Numbered from the stretch's first letter, positions 7,459 through 16,634 are shown. The stretch is 64,000 nucleotides of DNA from UBA2357 sp046295975 (GCA_046295975.1 JBKBMG010000014.1:1-64000), one strand, 5' to 3'. Notes: generated by a model from the sequence alone, not told the origin. Numbers and translations are program-made.

Positions 7459-9063
7459 TCAACGGATGACGTCTATCGCCCCCTCGCACCACACCCCATC
7501 CACCAGCCTTGCAATGCCTAACGGATTGGCGTCCTGCAGGGCCTCGGGCAACAAGGTGTCGGGGTAGTTCTGGAAGCATACCGGGCGCAGAAAGCGGTCG
7601 ATTGCCAGGCTTCCGACCGAAGTGCCGCGGGCGTCCGAGGTGGCTGGCCAGGGGCCGCCGTGGACGATGGCGTCGCTCACCTCGACACCGGTGGGGTAGC
7701 CGTTCACCAGCAGGCGGCCGGCCTTGTGTTCCAGGGTCGCGACCAGATCGGCATGGCGCGAAAGATCTGCCGGCTCGGCGATCAGCGTGGCGGTAAGCTG
7801 CCCGTGGAGGACGGCAAGCGCGCGACGCAGGGTGGTTTCGTCGGCGGCTTCCAGCACCAGTCCGCAGGGCCCGAACACTTCTTCCTGCAGCAAGGGGTCG
7901 CCGTCGATCAGGGCCTGGGCGTCGGCGGCGAACAACTGTGCGCACGCCTGTCGGTCGGCCTCGGCGCCGTGCGCGACAAGGCGGACGCCAGGATGGCTCG
8001 CGAGACGCGCGGTGGCGGCGCGATAGTTGTCCAGGATGGCGGGCGTGAGCATGGTCTGCGCCGGCTGGGCGGCGATCGCGTCGCGATAGGCGGCGACGAA
8101 GCCATCAAAGGCCGGCGCACGCATGCCGATGACCAGTCCCGGGTTGGTGCAGAACTGGCCGCAGCCAAGTACCAGCGAGGCGGCCAGCTCCCTGGCGATC
8201 TGCTCGCCGCGACAGTGCAGGGCTTCGGGCAGGAGCACCATCGGGTTGATGCTGGACATCTCGGCGAACACCGGAATGGGTTGAGGCCGGGCGGCGGCCA
8301 GGTCGCACAAGGCGCGTCCGCCGCGCAGCGAGCCGGTGAAACCGACGGCGCGGATCTCGGGATGCGTCACCAGCCATTCGCCGATGCGATCGCCGTACAC
8401 CATGTTGAACACCCCGGGCGGCATCGCGGTGCGTTCGGCTGCACGCAGCACGGCCTCGGCCACGCGTTCGGCGGTGGCCATGTGGGCGGAATGGGCCTTG
8501 ACCACCACCGGGCAACCCGCCGCAAGCGCCGCGGCGCTGTCGCCGCCGGCGGTAGAGAAGGCAAGCGGGAAGTTGCTGGCACCGAACACTGCCACCGGGC
8601 CCACGCCGATGCGGTACTGGCGCAGATCGGGCCGCGGCAGCGGCGCGCGTTCCGGCTGGGCGCGGTCGATGCGGGCGCCCAGGAAGTCACCACGGCGCAG
8701 CACCCGCGCGAACATACGCATCTGGTTGGCGGTACGGGCGCGCTCGCCCTCGATGCGCGCGGCGGGCAAGGCTGTCTCGCGGTTCACCAGGGCAACGAAA
8801 TCGTCACCTTCGCGGCAGCCAAGTGCATCGATTTCATTGGCGATGGCCTCCAGAAACTCGGCCCGTCGCGCCGGCGCCAGACGGCGGAAGACGGGGTAGG
8901 CGTCGGCCGCGGCCAGCGCCGCCGCATCGACGTCCGCGCGGGTAGCTTCGAAGAATTGGTAAGGCAGGGCTTCGCCGGTTACGGCGTCGTGGCTGGCGAG
9001 CCGACGCTCCCCCGCGGCCCGGCGTGTGCCTGCGATGAAGTGCATGCCAAGTATCTCGATCAT
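7459..9063 (-). CDS. lhpG: alpha-ketoglutarate semialdehyde dehydrogenase (2,5-dioxovalerate dehydrogenase)
   Basis: The 534-residue protein belongs to the NADP-type aldehyde dehydrogenase group used at the end of hydroxyproline, sugar-acid and glucarate catabolism. The general base E268 lies in FAEMSSINP and the catalytic C305 in GCGQFCTNPG; the cofactor-binding GASNFPLAFS and GFTGSLRGGRAL segments are in place. It oxidises alpha-ketoglutarate semialdehyde to alpha-ketoglutarate, the last step before the TCA cycle. It lies 178 bases downstream of the deaminase gene on the same strand and is probably co-transcribed from the operator at 10190. The symbol follows pseudomonad lhp usage and is by context. 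Confidence 0.88.
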   Translation of the reverse strand: MIEILGMHFIAGTRRAAGERRLASHDAVTGEALPYQFFEATRADVDAAALAAADAYPVFRRLAPARRAEFLEAIANEIDALGCREGDDFVALVNRETALPAARIEGERARTANQMRMFARVLRRGDFLGARIDRAQPERAPLPRPDLRQYRIGVGPVAVFGASNFPLAFSTAGGDSAAALAAGCPVVVKAHSAHMATAERVAEAVLRAAERTAMPPGVFNMVYGDRIGEWLVTHPEIRAVGFTGSLRGGRALCDLAAARPQPIPVFAEMSSINPMVLLPEALHCRGEQIARELAASLVLGCGQFCTNPGLVIGMRAPAFDGFVAAYRDAIAAQPAQTMLTPAILDNYRAATARLASHPGVRLVAHGAEADRQACAQLFAADAQALIDGDPLLQEEVFGPCGLVLEAADETTLRRALAVLHGQLTATLIAEPADLSRHADLVATLEHKAGRLLVNGYPTGVEVSDAIVHGGPWPATSDARGTSVGSLAIDRFLRPVCFQNYPDTLLPEALQDANPLGIARLVDGVWCEGAIDVIR

Positions 9064-9241
9064 GAGAGGTCTTCCTGATAATGAGTCCGTGCGGCCGGCG
9101 ATCGATTCGGCAGGCCTGCGGCTCGACGCTGTTCGGGTTGAGCGAAGTCGGCGCGCGGGCAGATGCCGGGACCGCTATCGAGGACGCGCCGGGTCGCCCA
9201 CTGTGTTCTGGGCAACCCGGGCGCGAGCAGCCGCTGCTCGT

Positions 9242-10159
9242 TCAGAGCCCCACGTCGGGCAGCATCGGGCGCTTGGCCAGGGCCTTGGCCATGATGTCTT
9301 CCACGTAGCGACGATCGCTTTCGGGCAGGGCCAGGCGCGGCGGGCGGGTAAGCGCGGAACCACGACCCATGATCTCCTCGCACAGCTTGATGCACTGGAC
9401 AAGGTCGGGGCGGGCATCCAGGTGCAGCAAGGGCATGAACCATTCATAGATGGCCATGGCCTCGGCGAAGCGCCCGGCCTTGGCGAGGCGGAACAGGGTT
9501 TCGCCTTCCTTCGGGAACGCGTTGGACATACCGGAGATCCAGCCCACAGCGCCGACTGCGACGCTCTCCAGCACCACGTCGTCAAGGCCGGCGAACAGCA
9601 CGAAGCGATCGCCCACTTCGTTGCGTACGTCGATGAAGCGCCGGGTGTCGCCCGACGAATCCTTGAAGCACACGATGTTGTCGCAGTCAGCAAGCGATAC
9701 CAGGATGTCCGGCGTGACGTCGTTTTTATAGATCGGCGGGTTGTTGTAGACCATCACCGGCAGATCCACCGCCGAGGCCACGCTGCGAAAGTGCGCGGCG
9801 GTTTCGAACGGCTTGGAGGAATAGACCAGCGCCGGCATGAGCATGATGCCGTCCGCTCCCACACGCTGAACCTCGCGGGCGACGGCGATGGCATTGGCAC
9901 TGGTGAACTCCGCCACGCCGGAGATCACTGGCACCTTGCCTCCGGCAGCATCACGCGCGACTTCGACCAGGCTGACCTTCTCCTGGGTGCTGAGCGACGT
10001 GTTCTCGCCCACTGTGCCGCACACCACCAGGCCGGACACGCCATCCCGAACCAGGTTTTGCATGACCTTGTGAGTGGCCTCGAGGTTGACCGAAAAGTCG
10101 CTGTTGAACTGAGTGGTGACGGCGGGGAAGACGCCGCTCCAATTGACCGATTTGCTCAT
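9242..10159 (-). CDS. lhpC: delta1-pyrroline-4-hydroxy-2-carboxylate deaminase (DHDPS/NAL family)
   Basis: The 305-residue TIM barrel belongs to the DapA family. The Schiff-base lysine K166 sits in VCFKDSSGD and the catalytic tyrosine Y138 in MVYNNP, with the carboxylate-binding GTVGENTSL loop at 48-56. In hydroxyproline operons this family deaminates delta1-pyrroline-4-hydroxy-2-carboxylate to alpha-ketoglutarate semialdehyde, the substrate of the dehydrogenase encoded next. Sequence alone would also allow another DapA-family aldolase; the epimerase, dehydrogenase and semialdehyde dehydrogenase nearby settle it. The operator palindrome at 10190-10199 lies about 30 bases before the start. Confidence 0.85.
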   Translation of the reverse strand: MSKSVNWSGVFPAVTTQFNSDFSVNLEATHKVMQNLVRDGVSGLVVCGTVGENTSLSTQEKVSLVEVARDAAGGKVPVISGVAEFTSANAIAVAREVQRVGADGIMLMPALVYSSKPFETAAHFRSVASAVDLPVMVYNNPPIYKNDVTPDILVSLADCDNIVCFKDSSGDTRRFIDVRNEVGDRFVLFAGLDDVVLESVAVGAVGWISGMSNAFPKEGETLFRLAKAGRFAEAMAIYEWFMPLLHLDARPDLVQCIKLCEEIMGRGSALTRPPRLALPESDRRYVEDIMAKALAKRPMLPDVGL

Positions 10160-10189
10160 GTTGAAAGACCTCCTTCGGAAAATAGTATT

Positions 10190-10199
10190 TCGTATACGA
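10190..10199. promoter_or_regulatory. GntR-type operator palindrome (site A)
   Basis: TCGTATACGA is a perfect 10-base palindrome lying 31-40 bases before the deaminase start. The same core recurs upstream of the ABC transporter, the TRAP transporter and the GntR gene, and FCD-type GntR regulators typically bind short palindromes of this kind. Confidence 0.7.
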
Positions 10200-10270
10200 T
10201 ATATTGTTACATGAAACGCCGCGCCCCGTACGCCCGGGGTTTGGAAACAGAATACTCAGGGCAAGGGTGA

Positions 10271-10313
10271 CGCACCGACGTCGGTGCGACCACCCGCCGC
10301 CTTGCGGGCGGCG
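10271..10313 (-). terminator. tandem stem-loops after the ABC-transporter operon (candidate terminator)
   Basis: A perfect 18-base palindrome (CGCACCGACGTCGGTGCG, 10271-10288) is followed by a 6-bp GC hairpin (10295-10313). Both lie downstream of the minus-strand ATPase gene and before the next operator. No U-tract follows, so an mRNA-stabilising or boundary role is equally possible. Confidence 0.35.
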
Positions 10314-10369
10314 CTCACCGAGTGCATGACCGGGTGGGCGCACATATCAGCCTCAAGTCCGACAGACCG

Positions 10370-11092
10370 CTATAGAACGGACTTCAGAAATTCGGCCGTT
10401 TCCGGCCGTTGCGGATTGCCGATGACTTCGTCGGGCGTGCCGATCTCGTGCACCACGCCGTTGCGGAAGAAGGCCACCCGGTCAGATACGTCGCGCGCGA
10501 AGCGGATTTCGTGTGTCACCAGCACCATGGTCATGCCTTCTTCGGAGAGCATGCGCATGGTGTCGAGTACCTCGCCTACCAGTTGCGGGTCCAAGGCTGA
10601 CGTGGCCTCATCGAACAACATGTAGTCGGGCGACATCGCCAGCGCCCGCGCAATCGCCATGCGCTGCTGCTGACCACCCGACAATCGGCCGGGAAACACC
10701 GCGAGTTTCTCGCCCAGGCCCACGTGCCTGAGCTGGCGTGCCGCAATCTCCTCGGCCTCGGCCCTGCTCTTGCCGAGCACCTTACGCGGCGCGAGCATCA
10801 CGTTCTCCAGTACGGTCAGGTGGGGGAATGCGTTCCATTGCTGGAACACGATGCCGATCTTGCGCCGCAGGCGGTTCAGATCGGTGCCACGACGATGCAC
10901 CTCCACACCATCCACGTGGATGCTGCCCCGCTGAATCACCTCCAGCCCGTTGATGCACATCAGCAGGGTGGACTTGCCCGAGCCCGAACCGCCGATGATG
11001 GACACCACCTCGCCCTTGTCAACCGTCAGGCTCACGCCCTTGATCACCTCCAGCTCGCCGAAGGATTTATGCACATCACGAATCTCGATCAT
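10370..11092 (-). CDS. polar amino acid ABC transporter ATP-binding protein (probable hydroxyproline import)
   Basis: The 240-residue ATPase has Walker A GGSGSGKST (34-42), Q-loop VFQQWNAFPH, ABC signature LSGGQQQR and Walker B YMLFDEATSALD. It belongs to the HisP/GlnQ (PAAT) subfamily. Its ATG at 11092 overlaps the stop of the permease gene by four bases (ATGA), indicating translational coupling. The frame is open further upstream, but that part is a shadow of the permease gene. With the two permeases and binding protein upstream it forms a four-gene importer like the HypMNPQ system of rhizobia. Confidence 0.9.
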   Translation of the reverse strand: MIEIRDVHKSFGELEVIKGVSLTVDKGEVVSIIGGSGSGKSTLLMCINGLEVIQRGSIHVDGVEVHRRGTDLNRLRRKIGIVFQQWNAFPHLTVLENVMLAPRKVLGKSRAEAEEIAARQLRHVGLGEKLAVFPGRLSGGQQQRMAIARALAMSPDYMLFDEATSALDPQLVGEVLDTMRMLSEEGMTMVLVTHEIRFARDVSDRVAFFRNGVVHEIGTPDEVIGNPQRPETAEFLKSVL

Positions 11093-11742
11093 GGTTGCTG
11101 CCACCTCTTTTCCAGCCGGGCACCGGCCTGCGACACCACCCAGCTCATGACGTAATAGATCAGCCCGGCGATGCACAGCACCAGCAAGGGCTCCTGGATG
11201 CGCGTGACGATGGTCTGCGAGGCGCGCAGCAACTCGATCAGACCGATCCACATCACCAGCGCGGTGTCCTTCATCACCCCCAGCTTGAGATTGAGCCAGC
11301 CTGGGAAGGCCACCCGCAGCGCCAGCGGCATCACCACGTAGCGCAAATCCTGCAGATAGCTCCTGCCCAGCGAGCGGCTGGCGCGGCGCAATTCCGCAGG
11401 CACCGCCAGCACCCCGCCGCGCACGATCTCGGTACAGTAGGCGGCCGCGTACACACCCAGCACCGCGCAGGCCACCTGGAACACGCTCCATTCCAGCCCG
11501 ACCATGCTCTTGAAGGCGTTGAACAGTACAAACTGGATCAGCAAAGGTACGCTGCGGAAGACATCCAGCACCCACGCCAGTGGCAGGCTGGCACGCGGAG
11601 AGATCGCGCGCAGCAGTCCGCACACCACACCCCCCAGGGTGCCGATGCACATCGCCACCAGGGTGAGCAGGACCGTCACCCATGCGCCCTGCAACATGTA
11701 CTGAAGGTCATGCCAGCCGAAGTTGGTATCGATCATGCCCAC
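11089..11742 (-). CDS. polar amino acid ABC transporter permease
   Basis: The 217-residue protein has five membrane helices and the permease EAA-type loop around residues 130-150 (AVPAELRRASRSLGRSYLQDL), which docks to the ATPase. It is of the HisM/GlnP type. It is coupled to the ATPase gene by a 4-base overlap and lies 4 bases after the other permease gene. The pair would form the heterodimeric channel of the importer. Confidence 0.9.
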   Translation of the reverse strand: MGMIDTNFGWHDLQYMLQGAWVTVLLTLVAMCIGTLGGVVCGLLRAISPRASLPLAWVLDVFRSVPLLIQFVLFNAFKSMVGLEWSVFQVACAVLGVYAAAYCTEIVRGGVLAVPAELRRASRSLGRSYLQDLRYVVMPLALRVAFPGWLNLKLGVMKDTALVMWIGLIELLRASQTIVTRIQEPLLVLCIAGLIYYVMSWVVSQAGARLEKRWQQP

Positions 11743-11746
11743 CCCT

Positions 11747-12412
11747 TCAGTATCGGAACAAGCGCCAGGCCATCAGCCGCGCACCGAGCACGATGGTCTT
11801 GGCGATCAGGTAGTACAGCACTGCGGCAAGCGCGAAATACTCGAAAGTGCGGAAGGTCTTGACGTTGTAGGACTGGGTGACGCCGGTCAGATCGGTATTC
11901 ATGCCCACCACCACGCCCAGCGACGTCATCAGCACCGCCCACACCATCTGGTTGGTGATCGGATAGAACACCACCCGCAACAACTGCGGTACCACGATCA
12001 AGCGGTAGGCTTGCAACGCACCCATGCCCAGCGATCGCGCCGCACGCACCTGGGTGTCGGGCACCGCCTTGAGTCCGCCGCGGAAGTTTTCCGCCAGATA
12101 GCCGGCGTTGTTGAAGGTGATGCCGGCCAGCAGCGCCAGCCACGAATTCACGTGCACCCCCAGTGAGCCAAGGCCGAAGTAGATGATGTACACCTGAAAC
12201 AAGGCCGGCGTGTTGCGCGCGATCGACACCCACGCAGTGGCCGGCGCACGCAGCCACCCGTTGGGGTGCTGGCGCAACAAGGTCAGCACCAGCGCGATGA
12301 CAATGCCCAGCAGCATGGACAGCGCAGCGATCTGCAACGTCACCCAGGCGCCCTGCAGCATGTCGGGCAGCGCGCGCAAAGCCGGCCGCCAGTGGAACGT
12401 GTAGTCGAACAA
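11747..12412 (-). CDS. polar amino acid ABC transporter permease
   Basis: The 221-residue inner-membrane permease of the PAAT family has an EAA loop at about 125-150 (GLKAVPDTQVRAARSLGMG). It is a paralogue of the gene that follows after 4 bases. It follows the binding-protein gene by 149 bases, a gap long enough for an mRNA structure that would let the binding protein be made in excess. Confidence 0.9.
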   Translation of the reverse strand: MFDYTFHWRPALRALPDMLQGAWVTLQIAALSMLLGIVIALVLTLLRQHPNGWLRAPATAWVSIARNTPALFQVYIIYFGLGSLGVHVNSWLALLAGITFNNAGYLAENFRGGLKAVPDTQVRAARSLGMGALQAYRLIVVPQLLRVVFYPITNQMVWAVLMTSLGVVVGMNTDLTGVTQSYNVKTFRTFEYFALAAVLYYLIAKTIVLGARLMAWRLFRY

Positions 12413-12561
12413 ATTTGGTCTCCTTCCTGGCCAATGCCCGAACCACGGCCAGTCGGGCCGACGCGCGGCCGCTGCTTGCCGCTTCCACGCACTCGGACGA
12501 CGCGGAAGCGGTCATGGTCAAGGCAGCGGACACTCGGCGACCGGGCCGCAGGCGGCCACGA

Positions 12562-13380
12562 TCAGTAGTACGCCCCGGGGATCATCAGCGACGGCAACTC
12601 ACCCCCGACCCATTTCTCGAACAGCGCCTGGTAGCGGCCGGACCGCACCTGGTGGTTGATGAACAGGTTGAGATAGTTGATCAGGCCGTACTCTGTACGG
12701 CGGGCCGCCAGCGACACGTAGTCGATCACGTAGGGGGCGTTGCCGGCCATCTTCAAGCCCTTGTAGCGGCCGGACTTGATCGCGTCGGCGGCAACGGTCG
12801 AGGTCACCACCGTCGCGTCTATGTGCCCCTGGCTGACGGCGAGCAAGGTATCGGCCTGGCTCTGGTAGGCGCGGAAGCTGCCGGAGGCGTCATTCCATTT
12901 CTTCACGTCCGCCTCGAGCGCAATCGCCTCGTAGGTGCCGGTGGTATTGCCCACCTTGCGGCCCTTGAGATCGTCGTAGCCGTCGATGCCTGTATCTTCT
13001 CGGGTAAGCACCACCATCTGGAACGCGAAGTACGGGATCGTCATGCCGACGGTCTTGGCCCGCTCCAGCGTGTCCGAGGTGGAGGCGACGATGATGTCGG
13101 CGCGGCCCGATACCAGTGCCGGAATACGGTCGGGAAAGGGCGTCTCGACGATCTCCGCCTTCACACCCAGGGTGTTGGCGAGGTCGTTGCAGTAGTCGAC
13201 GTCGAAGCCCGCCGGCTGGTTGCGGTCGTCACGAAAACCCATGGGCGGAAAGTCCAGCGTCACCGCGCAACGCAGCTTGCCGGAACTGATGATGTCGTCG
13301 AGCTTGTCGGCCTGGGCGTTGCCGCCGAGCAGCAGCCCGGCAGCCAGTCCAATTGCGGCGAGCGTCTTGAGTGCCTTCAT
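12562..13380 (-). CDS. periplasmic amino acid-binding protein of the ABC importer
   Basis: The 272-residue family 3 solute-binding protein has a signal peptide at 1-24 (cleavage after GNAQA). The mature part begins DKLDDIISSGKLRCAVTLDFPPMGF, the usual first strand of this fold, with ligand-contact regions DVDYCNDLANTLG and GTYEAIA. The upstream in-frame extension to 13509 is rejected because it precedes the signal peptide. The context of a hydroxyproline operon and an operator copy at 13524 suggests hydroxyproline or a related imino acid as ligand; other amino acids cannot be excluded. Confidence 0.85.
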   Translation of the reverse strand: MKALKTLAAIGLAAGLLLGGNAQADKLDDIISSGKLRCAVTLDFPPMGFRDDRNQPAGFDVDYCNDLANTLGVKAEIVETPFPDRIPALVSGRADIIVASTSDTLERAKTVGMTIPYFAFQMVVLTREDTGIDGYDDLKGRKVGNTTGTYEAIALEADVKKWNDASGSFRAYQSQADTLLAVSQGHIDATVVTSTVAADAIKSGRYKGLKMAGNAPYVIDYVSLAARRTEYGLINYLNLFINHQVRSGRYQALFEKWVGGELPSLMIPGAYY

Positions 13381-13523
13381 GTTGGTCTTGCCTCCACTTC
13401 GATTGCTTCGGTTGATTGAGCGCCCCGTAGCCAGAGGTCCGGCCCGGAACGCGGTACGAAAAACCACCGTGCCCGTTGCTTTGCTGTCACGTTCTTGTTG
13501 TGTTGTCATTGTTATATCGTAGA

Positions 13524-13533
13524 TCGTATACGT
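13524..13533. promoter_or_regulatory. GntR-type operator palindrome (site B)
   Basis: TCGTATACGT contains the full CGTATACG core at 13525-13532, about 145 bases upstream of the binding-protein gene. Flanking half-sites (ATATCGTAGA to the left, CATACGTCGG to the right) may extend it into a multi-site operator. Confidence 0.65.
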
Positions 13534-13610
13534 TCTATCTCATACGTCGGACGATCCCGTACCGCTCGGGTCGAGCCCGTCGAGGCCCGATCGAAAGCAC
13601 GCCCGAAGAC

Positions 13611-13639
13611 CCCCTTCGACAGACAGGCCTGTCGAGGGG
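13611..13639. repeat. imperfect inverted repeat with CTTCGACAG core
   Basis: CCCCTTCGACAG is answered by CTGTCGAGGGG with one extra base, around an ACAGGCCTGT inner palindrome. It lies after the TRAP operon and may terminate it. The same CCCTTCGACAG core is found inside both miniature elements near 47-48 kb, so this is probably a dispersed repeat of this genome. Confidence 0.5.
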
Positions 13640-13705
13640 CTCGAGACAAACGACGTACCCCTCTCCTGCGTTCGCTGTACCGCGTCAGAGCAGCGCTGGC
13701 GCCAC

Positions 13706-15025
13706 TCAAAAGCCTACGATCTTGCCCGGCAACCAGGTCGCCAGCACCGGGAAGACGATCACCAGCCCGAGCGTCAGAAACTGCACCAGGATGAAGGGCA
13801 CCACACCCTTGCACATCTGCCAGTACGTCATGTCGGGCGGGGCGATCGATCGCAGATAGAAGATCGCCGAGGCCATGGGCGGCGTGAGGTAGCTGGTCTG
13901 GATGACGATGATCACCAGCGTTGCAAACCAGATCGGGTCGATGCCGGCGGCACGGATGAAAGGCGTGAACAAGGGCACGCAGATCAGCACGTTGGCCGTC
14001 CAGTCGAGCACGAATCCAAGGAGAAAGACGATCGCCAGAAACAGCACGATCAAGCCCGTGGGTCCGAGGCCCAGGCTGTTGGTCACCTCCTGAACCAGGC
14101 GCGGGCCGCCATTGGCGGCGAAGATGCTCATGAACATGGTGCCCGCCGCGACGATCAGCAAAATCATCGACGAGATCCGCACCGTGGTCGCGAGCGCCTC
14201 ACGCAGCATCCCGAACGAAAAGCGGCGGTACGCAATACACAGCAGGGTGGCGCCCGCCGCACCCACTGCTGCCGCTTCCGTCGGCGAAGCAATACCGGCC
14301 AGCAGCGAGCCCAAGACCGCAAAAACCAGCGCCAGCGTGGGCAACAGAGACGCGGCGGTGGCAATGAGTTTCTCGCGCAGGGGCACGTCCAGCTCGCTGC
14401 CAGCGGCGGGCGGACCGTCCTGCGGGCGGATCATGCAGCGCAGCAGGATGTAGGCGATGAACAGGCCCACCATGATGAAGCCGGGCAGCAGCATTGCGGC
14501 GAGCACTTCGCCGATGGACAACTGCGCAAGTGCGGCATACATCACTGCAATCACCGACGGGGGGATCATCGTCCCGAGCGAGCCGCCCGCACAGATGGTG
14601 CCCGCGATCAGCGAATTGTCATAACGGTAGCGCTGCATTGCGGGAATCGCCATCAACCCGATCATGATTTCGACGGCGCCGACCACGCCAGCTGCTGCCG
14701 CGAACAGGGCGCCCATCGCGATCGTCGCCACCGCCAGCCCGCCCGGCAGCCGGCCCATCCACAACTGCATGGTGTGATACAGCCGCAGCGCGATGCCCGA
14801 GCGCTCAAGAATCGCCCCCATCAGCACGAACATCGGGATTGCGGAGAGAATGAAGTTGGTCGCCGCCGAATAGATGCCGCCGTACAGCTGGTCGAACACC
14901 ATCGGCCCGAAGGCGAAAACCCCGCCCGCCACCGCGACCAGCGTCAGCGCAAAGGCAATTGGAATGCCCGCAAGAATCAGGGCGAAGAGCGCCGGGAACA
15001 TCAGGCCCGCGATCAGGGGATTCAT
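13706..15025 (-). CDS. TRAP transporter large permease (DctM)
   Basis: The 439-residue protein has about 12-13 hydrophobic segments and family signatures such as GAILERSGIALRL, GGSLGTMIPPSV and ASPTEAAAVGA. The start MNPLIAGLMFPALF at 15025 is chosen because its ATG overlaps the stop of the small permease gene by four bases; the frame extending to 15226 is a shadow. TRAP systems import carboxylates and imino acids using the sodium gradient. With the DctQ and DctP genes upstream it forms a complete three-gene transporter within the hydroxyproline regulon. Confidence 0.92.
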   Translation of the reverse strand: MNPLIAGLMFPALFALILAGIPIAFALTLVAVAGGVFAFGPMVFDQLYGGIYSAATNFILSAIPMFVLMGAILERSGIALRLYHTMQLWMGRLPGGLAVATIAMGALFAAAAGVVGAVEIMIGLMAIPAMQRYRYDNSLIAGTICAGGSLGTMIPPSVIAVMYAALAQLSIGEVLAAMLLPGFIMVGLFIAYILLRCMIRPQDGPPAAGSELDVPLREKLIATAASLLPTLALVFAVLGSLLAGIASPTEAAAVGAAGATLLCIAYRRFSFGMLREALATTVRISSMILLIVAAGTMFMSIFAANGGPRLVQEVTNSLGLGPTGLIVLFLAIVFLLGFVLDWTANVLICVPLFTPFIRAAGIDPIWFATLVIIVIQTSYLTPPMASAIFYLRSIAPPDMTYWQMCKGVVPFILVQFLTLGLVIVFPVLATWLPGKIVGF

Positions 15026-15546
15026 GCCTTGACCCCTTCCGTGACCTTCTCCGGCACCCGGCGACCCGCCAATGCACGCAATCCTTCGGCCAGCAATTGC
15101 AGGGCGAGCAGCGCCAGCCCCAGCGCCAGAATCGAGTAGAACGGCCACATCAGCGGTGCCCACGGGCTCACCATCTCGACCTCCTGCCTGACCCAGGCCT
15201 CCCAGGCGCGTCCGATCGCCGTCCACGCGAAGGCACCGAACACCGGCGCAAGCAGGAACAGGAACACCACGCCATCCACCGCCTGCGCAAGACGCGGCGG
15301 CATGCGGGCGCTGAACAGGTCAACCCGCACGTGCGCATCCTGGCGCAGCGTCCATGCGCCGCCGAGCACGAAGATCGCACCGGTGCTCATGTAGGCGATG
15401 TCGAAGGCCCACTGGGTGGGCGCATTGAAGACGTAGCGCGCGACCACCTCGTACACCATGCTGAGGATGAGTATCACGACCACCCACTCGGCCAGCCGCG
15501 CCGACAGCCACGACAAGCGGTCGATGAATTCGAGCAGGATCCGCAT
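15022..15546 (-). CDS. TRAP transporter small permease (DctQ)
   Basis: The 174-residue protein has four membrane helices. The conserved region EVVARYVFNAPTQWAFDIAYMSTGAIFVLGGAWTLRQDAHVRVD is the DctQ signature (seen around residues 35-78). The start at 15546 (MRILLEFIDR) gives the usual length; a longer frame reaches 15609 but would overlap the DctP gene. It overlaps the DctM gene by four bases. Confidence 0.9.
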   Translation of the reverse strand: MRILLEFIDRLSWLSARLAEWVVVILILSMVYEVVARYVFNAPTQWAFDIAYMSTGAIFVLGGAWTLRQDAHVRVDLFSARMPPRLAQAVDGVVFLFLLAPVFGAFAWTAIGRAWEAWVRQEVEMVSPWAPLMWPFYSILALGLALLALQLLAEGLRALAGRRVPEKVTEGVKA

Positions 15547-15572
15547 CGCGCGCACTCCGTCCCCGTCGCCGA

Positions 15573-16634
15573 TCAATCGCGGATCAGGTAGTCGGCCTCG
15601 GCATCCCACTGCGCCTTGAAGGCGTTGTAGTCCGCCAGGGTCTCGGCCAGGCGGGCGTTACCCTTGCCGTTCTGCTCCTCGGCCTTCTTCGCAATCCAGT
15701 CGCGCCCGGCGTTGGCGAGCTGCTTGATGAAGTCCGGCTCCAGCGTGATGACCTCGTTGCGGCCGGCGCGGTATTGCGCCATCGCCTTCATGTCCTCGGC
15801 GAGAAAATGCGACAAGCCCTGATAGGTCGTGAGTTGGGCGGCCATCTCGAGCTTGGCCTTGAGATCATCCGGGACTGCGTTCCAGGTTTCCTGCTTCACC
15901 ACCACTTCCCACAGGAAGGTGGGCTGATGCACGCCGGGCACGACGATGTAGCGCGCGGCCTGGTGAAATCCCTCGGGCTGGTTGGACGATGGCGTCGCCC
16001 ACTCGATCGCATCCACCCCTTTGCGCTGCAGCAAGGTGTAGATCTCGCCCGGCGGCACCACCGTGGGCACGGCGCCGAAGTAGTCGCGCATCACTTCCGC
16101 CCAGGCGCCCGAAGTGCGGTACTTGAGGCCTTTCAAATCGTCGGCGTTGCGGATGGGCTTGTTGGCGTGCGCCATGATCTCGGTCGATCCGATGCCGACG
16201 ATCAGTGTCTTGAAGCCTTCCTCGGCACGCAGTGCCTCGAGACGCTGCCGGCCACCACCCTCGTAGATCCAGGTGATATAGGCTTCCGGCCCCATGCCAC
16301 CGGGAAAGCCGGCGAACACCGCGTTGATCGGATCGCGGTTGACCAGGTAGCTTGGGGTGGAATGGCCCGCTTCGACCACACCCTTCTCGACGGATGCATA
16401 GACTTCCAGCGCCGGCACGATCACCCCGGCGCCGAAGGGTTGCAGTTCGATGCGGCCGTCGCTGAGGCTGCGGGCGTTATCGACGAAGCGCTTCAGGAAG
16501 TTGTTGTAGAAGGGCGACCCTTCCGGCACCGAAGTCGGCACCCGCCAGGTGATGTCGGCGGCAAAGGCGCCGGTGGCAAGCAACAGCGATGTGCTGGCAA
16601 TCAGGCTGCGAATCACGGGCATGACGGTTTTCAT
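15573..16634 (-). CDS. TRAP transporter substrate-binding protein (DctP)
   Basis: The 353-residue protein has a signal peptide at 1-25 (cleavage after GAFAA). The body is DctP-like, with the helix-spanning GLKYRTSGAWAEVMRDYFGAVPTVVPPGEIYTLLQRKGVDAIEWA region, where an arginine (in YRTSG) usually binds the carboxylate, and a conserved P-x-E-I-Y. The ATG at 16634 is chosen because a GGAG sits nine bases upstream and the signal peptide starts there; the frame to 16856 is rejected. It belongs to the larger TakP/mannitol-chloroaromatic-type DctP group. The operator at 16737 controls the unit. Confidence 0.88.
   Translation of the reverse strand: MKTVMPVIRSLIASTSLLLATGAFAADITWRVPTSVPEGSPFYNNFLKRFVDNARSLSDGRIELQPFGAGVIVPALEVYASVEKGVVEAGHSTPSYLVNRDPINAVFAGFPGGMGPEAYITWIYEGGGRQRLEALRAEEGFKTLIVGIGSTEIMAHANKPIRNADDLKGLKYRTSGAWAEVMRDYFGAVPTVVPPGEIYTLLQRKGVDAIEWATPSSNQPEGFHQAARYIVVPGVHQPTFLWEVVVKQETWNAVPDDLKAKLEMAAQLTTYQGLSHFLAEDMKAMAQYRAGRNEVITLEPDFIKQLANAGRDWIAKKAEEQNGKGNARLAETLADYNAFKAQWDAEADYLIRD

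Noticed and set aside
7660..9078. 472-residue plus-strand frame opposite the aldehyde dehydrogenase
   Set aside because: Glycine/arginine/histidine-rich antisense translation with no domain; the minus-strand frame has C305, E268 and full family length.
9026..10270. 414-residue plus-strand frame opposite the deaminase
   Set aside because: Antisense shadow; the deaminase frame contains K166 and Y138 in context.
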